A DNA stretch of 35,833 nt from Helicobacter ibis (GTDB lineage: Bacteria; Campylobacterota; Campylobacteria; Campylobacterales; Helicobacteraceae): assembly GCF_027859255.1 (NCBI RefSeq), contig NZ_JAQHXR010000006.1, forward strand, positions 1 through 35,833. The letters run 5' to 3'. Both the position numbers and the translations under genes were made by a program. Shown piece after piece: positions 26,466 through 35,461 of this stretch (position 1 is the stretch's first letter; each line of letters starts with the position of its first letter). The notes below the pieces were generated by a model. That model had not been told where the DNA came from. It did not search any database and worked only from the letters and a program-made list of their open reading frames with translations.

Positions 26466-27905
26466 ATGGCTTGTGTTTTACAAATTGGTGCAGGTGGTGT
26501 AGGTGGCGTAGTAGCTCATAAAATGGCGATGAATAGATATGTTTTCTCTAAGATTATCCTTGCTTCTCGCACAATCTCTAAATGTGAAGCAATCGCAGAA
26601 TCTATCCGTTCTAAAAGTTTGGGTGAGATTATTTGTGAAAGTGTAGATGCAGATAATGTCGATTCTATCGTAGCTTTGATAGATAAATACAAGCCAAAGC
26701 TAGTGGTAAATGTAGCCCTCCCCTATCAAGATCTAACCATAATGGAAGCGTGCCTAAGGACAAAGACGCATTATTTAGATACAGCAAATTATGAGCACCC
26801 AGATAGTGCACACTTTGAATACAAAGAACAATGGGCATATGATACAAGATATAAAGAAGCAGGTATCTTTGGACTTTTAGGAAGCGGTTTTGATCCGGGC
26901 GTTACAAATGTATTTTGTGCGTATACACAAAAGCATTATTTTGACGAGATTGAATCTATTGATATACTAGATTGCAATGCAGGAGATCATGGCTATGCCT
27001 TTGCTACGAACTTTAATCCAGAGATAAATTTGCGTGAGGTAAGCTCCAAAGCAAGATTTTGGGTAAAAGATGAGAAACTAGCATTAAATTCAGATCTTAA
27101 AAAAGATACTATTTATCGTAAGTTTGAGCGAGAAGAAAAACACTTCAAACTAGAAGCAAACACACAAGATTTAAAAAATGAAAGCTATTTTAATGGGGAG
27201 TGGCGAGATGTCGCTCCACTTGATTTAATGAAAGAGTGGGAATACCCAGAAGTAGGCGTGAAAAATAGCTATCTACTTTACCACGAGGAATTAGAATCGC
27301 TTATCCGCAATATCAAAGGATTAAAGAGAATCCGCTTCTTTATGACTTTTGGAGAATCTTATCTTACACATATGAAATGTTTAGAAAACATCGGTTTCTT
27401 ACGCGTAGATGAGATAGAGCATAATGGGCAAAAAATCGTGCCTATCCAAGTGCTAAAAACCCTTCTTCCAGATCCAGCAAGCCTAGCCCCTAGAACCAAA
27501 GGTCAAACACACATCGGTTGCTACATAAAGGGTAAAAAAGATGGCAAAGATAGGACAATTTATATCTATAATATTTGCGACCATGAGGCGTGTTACAAAG
27601 AAGTAAATGCACAAGGGGTTAGCTATACTACTGGAGTGCCAGCGATGATTGGAGCAAAGTTGATATGTGAGGGCAAATGGGGGCTAAATATGCCAAAAAT
27701 ACCAAACAAAGCAGATAATAGCGATATGCCAAAAGGCGGGGAAAATCAGGGAGTAGATTCTAATAATGGTAGTGGTGTGTGGAATATGGAGCAAAACGAC
27801 CCTGATCCATTTATGGCAGAGCTAAACAAGCAAGGCCTCCCTTATGTTGTGTGTGAGATAGATTCTAATGGGATGCGAAAAGTATTGGAGGATGGGCGGA
27901 AGTAG
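26466..27905 (+). CDS. carboxynorspermidine (saccharopine-type) dehydrogenase
   Basis: 479 residues. The N-terminal Rossmann fold VLQIGAGGVGGVVAHKMAMN binds NAD(P)H. The conserved saccharopine-dehydrogenase-like elements ANYEHPDSAHFEYKEQWAYD and GLLGSGFDPGVTNVFCAYTQ follow, then a C-terminal domain with NMEQNDPDPFM. In Campylobacterota this enzyme condenses putrescine with aspartate semialdehyde on the route to spermidine (with the decarboxylase NspC, not in this window). Homologues are near 400 residues as I recall. The extra length comes largely from a Gly/Asn/Asp-rich insert at about residues 410-436 (KIPNKADNSDMPKGGENQG and onward, bases ~27690-27775) and a modest C-terminal tail. The insert falls just before the conserved VWNMEQ element. 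Monocistronic. Confidence 0.88.
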   Translation: MACVLQIGAGGVGGVVAHKMAMNRYVFSKIILASRTISKCEAIAESIRSKSLGEIICESVDADNVDSIVALIDKYKPKLVVNVALPYQDLTIMEACLRTKTHYLDTANYEHPDSAHFEYKEQWAYDTRYKEAGIFGLLGSGFDPGVTNVFCAYTQKHYFDEIESIDILDCNAGDHGYAFATNFNPEINLREVSSKARFWVKDEKLALNSDLKKDTIYRKFEREEKHFKLEANTQDLKNESYFNGEWRDVAPLDLMKEWEYPEVGVKNSYLLYHEELESLIRNIKGLKRIRFFMTFGESYLTHMKCLENIGFLRVDEIEHNGQKIVPIQVLKTLLPDPASLAPRTKGQTHIGCYIKGKKDGKDRTIYIYNICDHEACYKEVNAQGVSYTTGVPAMIGAKLICEGKWGLNMPKIPNKADNSDMPKGGENQGVDSNNGSGVWNMEQNDPDPFMAELNKQGLPYVVCEIDSNGMRKVLEDGRK

Positions 27906-27969
27906 TAATATTTGATTGTCAACAATGAAGATAAAATATTAATTTAGCTATCATTTAAACGGAGCAAAA

Positions 27970-30882
27970 ATGATTTTTGAAAAACAAGAATATCAGCAAA
28001 ACTGCTTAGAAAATATAGTTAAGATTTTGCAAGATTTTGATTTTAAAAAGCAAGATAATTTGCAAGAGTGTTTAAGAGCTTTTTATAAAATCACACCCTT
28101 ACCGGTGCAAAATATTAGTGATAAATTAAATTTAGATATTCTAATGGAGACAGGTACGGGTAAGACTTTCACTTATCTCAATCTTATTTTTGAACTAAAC
28201 AAGCAATTTAAGCAAAATAAATTCATCATTTTTGTCCCAAGAAAGGCGATTTTAGAATCTGTCAAACAAAATATCAATCTCACAAAAAATTATTTTTATA
28301 GTGAGTATAAAAAGCATTTAAAAGCCTATACATACACAGATAGTAAATCCCAATCTCTAATTATTAATCACTATATCAAAAATGAAGATGAGTTAAGTGT
28401 GCTAATACTCACCAATAGCGCTATTGATAAAGAGGGTAATTTACTTAATAAAAACAATGAGAATCTTTTTAATACTAAAAGTATCTTTGAAAATATAATC
28501 TCACTAAAACCTATTTCTATCATAGATGAACCACATTTGCTCAAAGGCGAAGCTTTTAATAAATATTTTTCAAAACTAAATTCTTTGTATTTTCGCTTTG
28601 GTGCAACTTTTCCTAAAGAAAATGATTATGAGTTAAGCAATGTTGCATATTGCCTTGATTCCATTTGCGCATTTAGATCTTATCTTGTGAAGCAAATTAG
28701 AGTGCATACACTTATTCAGGATAATACTACCCCATTTTTGATAGCTACAAATACCAGCAAGTCAAAATCCGAATCAAAATCCGCAACCTTTTCCTTTTTC
28801 AAAAATGGCATAGAAAAACGCACAACAATTTTACAAAATAGTAATTTAGGTAAGCTAGATTCTAGCTTTCAAGGTATTAGTTTGGTAAATGTCAATAAAG
28901 ACAAAGCATATTTAAGCAATGGAAAGATAATAGAAAAGAAAAAGTCTTATAAACTTAGCGAAGATGAGATTGAAAGTCTTTTAGCAAAAGCTATTGATTT
29001 GCATTTTGAAAAAGAAGAGCGACTATTTAAACAAAATATTAAAGCCTTAAGCCTCTTTTTTATCCCAAATATTACAGATTTTAGGGGTGAAGAGCCATTT
29101 GTCAAAAATACTTTTGAAAGGCTTTATAAACAAAAACGCAATGAAGTTTTAAAGCAAAATTTAGATAGTAAATATAGAGAATATTTAGAAAAAGATTATG
29201 ACGATGAAGGAAAGTTGAAAGTGCATCAAGGCTATTTTAGCGGTGATGCCAAGCTTAGTAGCAAGGAAAAAAATATTGACAACCAAGAAGCCGCTGATAT
29301 AGCATTGATTTTAAAAGATAAAGAAAAATTGCTTTCCTTTGATACATCTTTGCGTTTTATTTTTAGTGTGTGGGCACTGCAAGAAGGCTGGGATAATCCA
29401 AATATATTCACTCTAACCAAACTTGCAAATTCAAGCAGTGATGTAAGCCGTCATCAGCAAGTAGGACGAGGACTTAGAATCTGTGTAAATAATGAAGGCA
29501 AAAGAATTACACATAGATTTTTGAGAGATGATGAAAATGAGTTTTTTGATATAAATCACCTTGATATGCTTGTAAGCAGTGAAGAAAGAGGCTTTATTGA
29601 AGATTTGCAAAGAGAAATAATGGATTCTAGTTTTGCTTTGGATGCGGTATGGATTAGTCAAGAAAGGCTAGAAAGTCAAGGGCTTAATGCAAGAGAGGCA
29701 AGTAGATTGCTTATAAAACTAGAAGATCTAAACTTAGTGGAATTTGATGAGCTTGGCAATATTTATAAAATCATCGCCCCTATTTATGAAACAATCAAAG
29801 ATAATAAAGATTTAAAAGAGCTTTTAAAAGATAAATTCGATTCTATTTTAGAATCTTTTAAAAACTTAAATACCACAAAAGAGCAAGTGCAAAATGCTAA
29901 TGCCCCAAAAGAAAAAGTAAAGATAAAGCACACTCTAGCAGAGGAATTTAAAGAGTTGTGGAATACGATAAATCAAAAATCACTCATTGTCTATCAAAAT
30001 ATCAATCAAGATTCTCTAATACAAAACATAGCTAAAGAGTTTAATAAAATCCAAATAGAAAAAGAATCTATCACATTTGAAAGTAAAATTTTTGATACAG
30101 AAAACAATAAAATCATTACCCAAGATATACAAACAATTGGCACAAAAGATTATACAAAAGCACTTAATAAGGATTTTAAATCTTTAGCACTTGACTTTGC
30201 TTTAAGCAATCAAATCTCACTTCCTTTTTTATTAGAGCTTTTAAATAAGCTCAATAGATCAAATTTTAATAATTCCCCAAAAGCTGCTTTTGAAGCTTTA
30301 AAAAGTATTTTTAAGGAAGAGTTACATAAGAATCTGCTTTTAAGCGTAGGCTATGAATTTGCCCAAAGCTATTCTAATGAATCTGTTTTATATGATGAAA
30401 ATGGCAAACCAAAAAAAGAGATAGAAGCACAAAAGCTTGGTAAATTTATCGCTAAAGATTTTAAAAGCAATGAGCCACTAACCCCAGCATCAAACTATCT
30501 TTTTGAAAAAGTAGTTTATGATAGCCAAATCGAAAAAGAAGTGATTTTAGAAGAAACCAGAGAAATAGATTCTAAAAGCATAGTTGTCTTTGCTAAATTG
30601 CCAAAATTTAGCATTCCCACACCTTTTAAAAACTATGAGCCAGATTTTGCCTATCTATTAAAAGACAAAAATGGGCAAAAAATCTTTTTTGTTTGTGAGA
30701 CTAAAGGATATAATGATGCTTCACAAATCCCAGCGGTTGAACAAAAAAAGATAGATTATGCAAAAAGATTTTTTAAATCATTGCAAAAAAGTCTAAAAGA
30801 TGAGAACATTAAGGTGATTTATAACACGCGCATTAATAAGCAAGATTTATTAACAAGTTTAAAACAAGCACAAGGAGAGTAA
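27970..30882 (+). CDS. res: type III restriction endonuclease, Res subunit
   Basis: 970 residues. Superfamily 2 helicase motifs in order: METGTGKT (59-66, Walker A), IIDEPH near 180 (DExH), SVWALQEGWDNPNIF near 465 and QVGRGLRI near 497 (motif VI). A C-terminal nuclease lobe has NYEPDFAYLLKD followed by FFVCETKG, i.e. a PD-(D/E)XK active-site pattern with the P-D and E-x-K elements. This is the motor-nuclease of a type III system, which cuts about 25-27 bp from two inversely oriented unmethylated sites when joined with Mod. Here res comes before mod, the reverse of most type III operons; the mod ATG follows the res stop at once. All motifs are intact. Confidence 0.92.
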   Translation: MIFEKQEYQQNCLENIVKILQDFDFKKQDNLQECLRAFYKITPLPVQNISDKLNLDILMETGTGKTFTYLNLIFELNKQFKQNKFIIFVPRKAILESVKQNINLTKNYFYSEYKKHLKAYTYTDSKSQSLIINHYIKNEDELSVLILTNSAIDKEGNLLNKNNENLFNTKSIFENIISLKPISIIDEPHLLKGEAFNKYFSKLNSLYFRFGATFPKENDYELSNVAYCLDSICAFRSYLVKQIRVHTLIQDNTTPFLIATNTSKSKSESKSATFSFFKNGIEKRTTILQNSNLGKLDSSFQGISLVNVNKDKAYLSNGKIIEKKKSYKLSEDEIESLLAKAIDLHFEKEERLFKQNIKALSLFFIPNITDFRGEEPFVKNTFERLYKQKRNEVLKQNLDSKYREYLEKDYDDEGKLKVHQGYFSGDAKLSSKEKNIDNQEAADIALILKDKEKLLSFDTSLRFIFSVWALQEGWDNPNIFTLTKLANSSSDVSRHQQVGRGLRICVNNEGKRITHRFLRDDENEFFDINHLDMLVSSEERGFIEDLQREIMDSSFALDAVWISQERLESQGLNAREASRLLIKLEDLNLVEFDELGNIYKIIAPIYETIKDNKDLKELLKDKFDSILESFKNLNTTKEQVQNANAPKEKVKIKHTLAEEFKELWNTINQKSLIVYQNINQDSLIQNIAKEFNKIQIEKESITFESKIFDTENNKIITQDIQTIGTKDYTKALNKDFKSLALDFALSNQISLPFLLELLNKLNRSNFNNSPKAAFEALKSIFKEELHKNLLLSVGYEFAQSYSNESVLYDENGKPKKEIEAQKLGKFIAKDFKSNEPLTPASNYLFEKVVYDSQIEKEVILEETREIDSKSIVVFAKLPKFSIPTPFKNYEPDFAYLLKDKNGQKIFFVCETKGYNDASQIPAVEQKKIDYAKRFFKSLQKSLKDENIKVIYNTRINKQDLLTSLKQAQGE

Positions 30883-32898
30883 ATGATGCAAAAAGATGAA
30901 GTGATAAAAAAAGGTATAAAAATTATAGATTCTAAAGAGAGGCACAATGCCTTATTTGAGAATCTTAAAACACACTTTCCACAAACCATTAGAGATAATC
31001 AAGTGGATTTAAAGACTATCGCCACTCTCTTAGGACTAGATACAAATACAAACATTCAAGGCTATGAGCTTACCTTCACAGGTAAAGCTTTGGCTAATGC
31101 ACTTTATAGCACTCCTACTCAAAAAATGCTAAAGCTTGAAGAGACTTTTACATATCACAATCTAGAATCTTGTAAACATAGCAAAGAATCCAAAAATACA
31201 GAAAACGAAGAAGATTTTAATGCGGAAGCACAAAATTTTATCATCAAAGGCGATAATCTAGATGCACTAAAAATCCTAAAATCCGCTTATAGTGAAAAAA
31301 TCAAAATGATCTATATAGATCCGCCCTACAATACAAAAAATGATAATTTCATCTATCCAGATAATTTTAGAAAAGATTATAAGGCGATTTTGCAAGAAGT
31401 GGGACTATTAGAAATCGATGATGAAGAAAATGAGATAGAATCTGAAATCCTGCAATTTTTTAAAAACATACAAAGCACACGCACTCATAGTGGATGGCTA
31501 TCTTTTATGCTACCACGCCTTAAACTTGCTAGAGATTTATTGCGTGAAGATGGCGTGATATTTATAAGTATAGATGATAACGAACAAGCAAATTTAAAGA
31601 TTCTCTGTGATGAAATTTTTGGAGAGGAAAATTTTGTGGCGTGTATTCCAATCTTATCCAATCCAAGAGGGCGACAATCAAGTAAATTTATAGCTGAAAC
31701 ACACGAATATCTTTTATGCTATGCGAAAAATATTGGTGAATGTAAAGTTTTTGGAGAATCTTTAACAGAAAAACAAAAGCAAGAATATCCATTAAAAGAT
31801 TCTATGGGATATTATAGGTTATTAGGTTTAAGATTGCGAGGAGGTAGGGCTACTGCCGAAGAATCTCCCACTTTACATTTCCCTATCTTTTACAATATTA
31901 AAACTAAAGAATTTTATTTAGAAAAGCAAAGCAATGATGATGTTGCAATAATACCCAAATTTTCAAATGGAATTTTGGGAACTTGGCGTTGGAGTAAAAA
32001 GAAAATTTTAGAATCCAAAAACTATTTAATTGTTAAAAAAATTAAAGATAGATATGATGTTTTTCAAAAAGATTATTTAACAGATGAAAAAATGAGAAAA
32101 GCAAAAAGTTTATGGGCTGAAAAAGAAATAAACTATGATAATAGTGCGAAAGAATTGACTTCATTGCAAATGGACGATACTTTTTCATATGCTAAACCAT
32201 TATATTTAATCAAAAGATTGCTTAAAATCTCTACAAATTCAAGCAACACCATATACAAAGATTCTAATAATGTAAAATCCCACAATAACGAAGACGACAT
32301 TATCCTAGACTTCTTTGCAGGAAGTGGCACGACCGCACAGGCAGTAATGGAGCTAAATGCAGAAGATAAGGGCAATCGCAAATTTATATTAGTGCAAATT
32401 GATGAAGAGATAGATGAGAAAAAAAGCAAAACCGCTTATGATTTTTGCAAAAATGAGCTAGGAAGCAAAAAGCCAGTCATTAGCGATATAACCATTGAAA
32501 GAGTGAAAAGAGCAAGTGCAAAGATTGCAAATGCAAACCCAGATTTTACTATCCGCTTTAGTGTGCTAAGCCTAAGCGATAAAAGAGAGCTTACCACAAC
32601 CAAAAAAGGCACCTTAGAGTTACTTAGTAATACAGAGTTAAGCCCATTTGATAAAGCACTACATCTAGCCTTACAAAGTGGAAAAACGCTAGATAAACCT
32701 CTAAAGTCTATCTTTGCAAACAAACTTTATCAATGTGAGGATTGCTTATATCTTGTTACTTGTGATAAAGAAGTGCTAGATTTCTTACGCAATACACAAA
32801 ATGAATATATTTTCATCGATGGCTTTGAAGATTTGAGTTTAGAAAACTTTTTAAATCTTGATTCTAGCCTAAGCGATAGACTTAGAATTGTGTATTGA
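30883..32898 (+). CDS. mod: type III DNA methyltransferase, Mod subunit
   Basis: 671 residues. An adenine-N6 methyltransferase of the beta class: the catalytic DPPY (146-149, in MIYIDPPYNT) comes first, and the AdoMet-binding DFFAGSGTTAQAV (about 470-482) later, with the target-recognition region between (about 230-460). The N-terminal about 110 residues form the partner-binding part; the C-terminal 150 residues continue with an intact end. It modifies one strand of a short asymmetric site and, with Res, gives sequence recognition. No long simple-sequence repeat is seen in the coding region, so the phase variation typical of many Helicobacter mod genes is not evident. The start overlaps nothing but follows res directly (TAA ATG ATG); the second ATG is equally possible. 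Confidence 0.93.
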   Translation: MMQKDEVIKKGIKIIDSKERHNALFENLKTHFPQTIRDNQVDLKTIATLLGLDTNTNIQGYELTFTGKALANALYSTPTQKMLKLEETFTYHNLESCKHSKESKNTENEEDFNAEAQNFIIKGDNLDALKILKSAYSEKIKMIYIDPPYNTKNDNFIYPDNFRKDYKAILQEVGLLEIDDEENEIESEILQFFKNIQSTRTHSGWLSFMLPRLKLARDLLREDGVIFISIDDNEQANLKILCDEIFGEENFVACIPILSNPRGRQSSKFIAETHEYLLCYAKNIGECKVFGESLTEKQKQEYPLKDSMGYYRLLGLRLRGGRATAEESPTLHFPIFYNIKTKEFYLEKQSNDDVAIIPKFSNGILGTWRWSKKKILESKNYLIVKKIKDRYDVFQKDYLTDEKMRKAKSLWAEKEINYDNSAKELTSLQMDDTFSYAKPLYLIKRLLKISTNSSNTIYKDSNNVKSHNNEDDIILDFFAGSGTTAQAVMELNAEDKGNRKFILVQIDEEIDEKKSKTAYDFCKNELGSKKPVISDITIERVKRASAKIANANPDFTIRFSVLSLSDKRELTTTKKGTLELLSNTELSPFDKALHLALQSGKTLDKPLKSIFANKLYQCEDCLYLVTCDKEVLDFLRNTQNEYIFIDGFEDLSLENFLNLDSSLSDRLRIVY

Positions 32899-32926
32899 GA
32901 TAAAACAAATAGGAACTTGGAATAAA

Positions 32927-34405
32927 ATGGCAAAAAATCCAATATCAGATTATGAAATTGGCATTATTAAAGTATTAATTAATTTAAAATATGAAAATCA
33001 AGATATTTTGGCTTATATAAATCGGTATAGAGAAGCAAACAACCTTAAGCATATCAATTCAGGGAGGATTAGCGATATAAAAAGTGGAAAAATAGGGAAA
33101 GATATACCACTCGCTTTGGATAATGTAGTGAACAATTTTATAGCACAATATCAAACAACAACAATGAATGATGATTTTTGTAGTGTTTTTAAATTTAAAG
33201 ATGATTATATAGAAAATGAAGAAAGTGAGACCATAGAATATAAGCAATCATTTGGTGCAATTAAAGATGATAAGTTATTAAGAAGTATTCAAGGAATGGC
33301 AAATAATAAAGGTGGGTTTATAGTTTTTGGAATTTCCGAAGAAAATAATGATAGTATAAAAAAATATTACATCAAAGGAATAGATGAAAAACAATACAAA
33401 AGCTTTATGCAAGATAATAAAAGAATCAATGAAGTTTTAAATTCCAATTTTAGAGAAAGTATTAGATTTAAAAGGGATTGTAAAGAAATTAATCAGAAGT
33501 TAGTGGCATATATACAAATTTTTGAATCCAATGATAAACCACTGATTAACAATAATGGGGATATTTATTATCGATACAATGCAGAAACAAGAAAGATTGC
33601 AAAGCTAGATTTACTAAGAATCATTAATGAAAGAAAAGAAAAAGAGCTACATTTAACTATGCAAAAACATATAGAAAATATATTTAAAAATGGCATTGAG
33701 AATTCAGCAATTTTAAATGTGGTAACAGGTGAAGTCGAGGGAAAAGGTGGTAATTTTTTGATCAACCAAGATTTATTGCCAAAAATTGCCTTTATCAAGG
33801 AAGGACATTTTGTGGAGAAAGATGGAGCGCCGGCATTGATTCTAAAAGGGAGTGTGGAGGCAATATCCGCTGATGGAGTTATTATTTCACACAATGTTCA
33901 TAAAAATATTGATGAAAAATATATTTATGAAATATTTTTCTTACAAAAAGATATTGACAAACAAGAAGCTGAGGCTTGTATAGAAGCTATGGCTGAGTTT
34001 CACGCTTCGCTATTACCTATGAGATATTTTATGCAAAAAGCAGATATGAATAAAGATAAATTAATAGAATTTCTTGTAAATATTTCTAATAATGCAAGAA
34101 AAAAGAGTTTTGTTAATAATAAAATAAAAATCATTAAGGAAAATAAACCTGAAAAATCGAAATGTCAAAATGAGTTTATTGGGAATATAAATAATAAAGT
34201 TAGTCTGTTGGAAATAATTAAAAAAGATGATGATATGAGAAAAATTTCTGATGCAATTATGAACTTTAATAAAGACCAAATTGATAAAGAATATATATTA
34301 TCAGAGCTTTTTGCACTTTATGATCATTGTATTAAAAACTACAATGATAAATTTTTTAATGTGAGAAAGGCTATTGCCTATATTGATAGAATCTTTTTTG
34401 CATAG
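32927..34405 (+). CDS. AlbA_2 (Schlafen-like) domain protein, in the type III R-M operon
   Basis: About 492 residues; ATG 32927 with GGAAC 12 bases upstream, 28 bp behind mod. Residues about 1-60 are helical and basic (IGIIKVLINLKYENQDILAY, NSGRISDIKSGK), likely a DNA- or protein-binding helix-turn-helix part. Then comes an AlbA_2 domain: ESETIEYKQSFGA, LLRSIQGMANNKGGFIVFGI and, further on, KLVAYIQIFESNDKPLINN with YYRYNAETRKI, the E-x-K...A-N..G-G-x-I-x-x-G pattern of AlbA_2/Schlafen-type nucleic-acid-binding domains. The C-terminal 250 residues have no recognised domain (KGGNFLINQDLLPKIAFIKE, EACIEAMAEFHASLLPMRYF). Its position makes a defence or regulatory role with the R-M genes plausible; nothing else supports a mechanism. 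Confidence 0.75.
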   Translation: MAKNPISDYEIGIIKVLINLKYENQDILAYINRYREANNLKHINSGRISDIKSGKIGKDIPLALDNVVNNFIAQYQTTTMNDDFCSVFKFKDDYIENEESETIEYKQSFGAIKDDKLLRSIQGMANNKGGFIVFGISEENNDSIKKYYIKGIDEKQYKSFMQDNKRINEVLNSNFRESIRFKRDCKEINQKLVAYIQIFESNDKPLINNNGDIYYRYNAETRKIAKLDLLRIINERKEKELHLTMQKHIENIFKNGIENSAILNVVTGEVEGKGGNFLINQDLLPKIAFIKEGHFVEKDGAPALILKGSVEAISADGVIISHNVHKNIDEKYIYEIFFLQKDIDKQEAEACIEAMAEFHASLLPMRYFMQKADMNKDKLIEFLVNISNNARKKSFVNNKIKIIKENKPEKSKCQNEFIGNINNKVSLLEIIKKDDDMRKISDAIMNFNKDQIDKEYILSELFALYDHCIKNYNDKFFNVRKAIAYIDRIFFA

Positions 34406-34432
34406 TTTGAAATAAAATAGAATGATAGTTAA

Positions 34433-34615
34433 AAGGTGATTTGGGTTTTAAATATCAAAAAACAATGTGAGAAACAAAAAGTAGCATTTTTCTTTAAGCA
34501 ATGGGGGACCCGGGGGAGTGATAGTATAAAACGAAATAAGAAAGAAAATGGTGCTTTAATTAATGATAAACTTTATAGAGAATATCCGAAAATTTATTAC
34601 GAGCACTCAAAGTGA
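34433..34615 (+). pseudogene. C-terminal remnant of a DUF5131 (Gp37/Gp68-type) gene
   Basis: An open frame without a usable start (opened by a stop at 34430) reads IWVLNIKKQCEKQKVAFFFK then QWG, and ends in NGALINDKLYREYP..YYEHSK with TGA at 34613. FFFKQWG with the Lys-rich stretch and the L.D.x.Y.E.P ending is the C-terminus of DUF5131 proteins, a family found in phages and in the three-Cys-motif (TcmP) gene pair. Some 59 residues survive of about 230, so the front was lost. A short GC-rich block (GGGGGACCCGGGGG) lies inside. It begins 28 bp behind the AlbA_2 gene and points to earlier mobile or defence DNA here. Confidence 0.65.
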
Positions 34616-34773
34616 AATATAGCAATATATGCAATCGGCTATATTGATTAAAGGATTTTATATAGGATAAAACTAGTTTAAATTAATCTCTAACAACTAG
34701 ACATAAATAAATTACAAGGAAATCCAATGCAAAACCTCTATTCTTTAATCTTTGTATTGCCTTTTAGCATAAC

Positions 34774-35003
34774 CTATGCAAATACAGATTCTATAACCCG
34801 ATACTTCTTTAAAAGGCTTTGATTTTGCGATACTTTTAAATCTCTTAAAATCTTCCCACTAAATTCATGTCTAGCTAACTCTTCTCCTGTGCTTGATAGC
34901 ACTTTTATACTTCCGTCATTATTACCATTTATAAAAATATCCACACTAGAACCAAAGGCAAATGGTGCCCTAAAAGGACTTTGTCCGCTTAAGTTTTTAT
35001 CAT
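34774..35003 (-). pseudogene. short unknown gene with an apparent one-base loss after the start
   Basis: ATG 35003 has AAGGAG upstream but reads only ATG ATA AAA ACT TAA. If one A were added to the A5 run at 34994-34998, the frame would open as MIKNLSGQSPFRAPFAFGSS, then VDIFINGNNDGSIKVLSSTG and KILRDLKVSQNQSLLKKYRV, ending at TAG 34774-34776, about 75 residues. The alternating hydrophobic pattern suggests beta structure; no family recognised. Immediately preceded by the remnant at 35006-35104 with a 2-base gap, as in an operon. Confidence 0.4.
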
Positions 35004-35005
35004 GC

Positions 35006-35104
35006 TTACTCCTTTTTGTCTAGCATTTTAGGAGGTTTTAAGTGTGGTTGTAAGGAATAAGGTGCTAAGAGTGTGCCTAAAAAGTCTTTGGGAATGATTG
35101 TATG
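35006..35104 (-). pseudogene. C-terminal scrap of an unknown gene
   Basis: The frame ends at TAA 35006-35008, 2 bases before the ATG of the next gene, which has its ribosome site within these last codons. It reads HTIIPKDFLGTLLAPYSLQP, then HLKPPKMLDKKE. Open only 33 codons up to a stop at 35107, so it is the end of a broken gene. Proline-rich, not recognised. Confidence 0.35.
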
Positions 35105-35145
35105 CTAGGCTTGTGTTTGTAAAAATTAAAAAGCAATTAGGAAAA

Positions 35146-35186
35146 TTTTTAAAGCCTTAAAACGAAAGTATTTAAGGCTTTAAAAA
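35146..35186. repeat. 16-bp perfect inverted repeat, 9-base loop
   Basis: TTTTTAAAGCCTTAAA and its exact complement around ACGAAAGTA. On the minus strand it is followed by TTTT, so it could end transcription coming from the right; no intact gene is there to be ended. It is one of several long stems in this non-coding stretch. Confidence 0.8.
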
Positions 35187-35261
35187 TAAGGTAGCCTACT
35201 TTTGCTTTGTATTTTTATAAACACAAAGACAAAGAGCAATCGTGCAAATTGTAAGGGACTG

Positions 35262-35373
35262 CTAAGCTAATTTTCGTATGAATTGGGAGGAATTTCTACA
35301 ACCTTTAAAAATTAATTTTAAAGGTTGTAGAAATTTTAGGGATTCCCATTTTTCATTAAGAAAATTAGCTTAG
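35262..35373. repeat. nested inverted repeat of about 112 bases
   Basis: Outer arms CTAAGCTAATTTTC (35262-35275) and GAAAATTAGCTTAG (35360-35373) are perfect complements. Within lies a 20-bp perfect stem with a 5-base loop at 35291-35335 (AATTTCTACAACCTTTAAAA and its complement); between the two, ATGAA and TGGGA match as well. The whole would fold to a single long imperfect hairpin. No reading frame fills it. Confidence 0.85.
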
Positions 35374-35412
35374 TTCTTTGAGTTTAGGATTAAATTTACT
35401 TACAAATAATTC

Positions 35413-35461
35413 CACAAAAGACATTAGAATCTAAGATTCTAAACCCACTTTGTCTTTTGTG
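35413..35461. repeat. stem-loop with an inner palindrome
   Basis: Outer arms CACAAAAGAC (35413-35422) and GTCTTTTGTG (35452-35461), inner palindrome TAGAATCT-A-AGATTCTA (35425-35441). A further segment at 35434-35450 (ATTCTAAACCCACTT) can pair instead with AAGTGGG...TTTAGAAT around 35487-35508, so two folds compete. A related CACAAAGACAA is found at 35222 and 35615. Confidence 0.7.

Noticed and set aside
30883-32898. Phase-variable mod gene
   Set aside because: I looked for tetra-, penta- and homopolymer repeats in mod and saw none longer than about seven bases, and the frame is intact.
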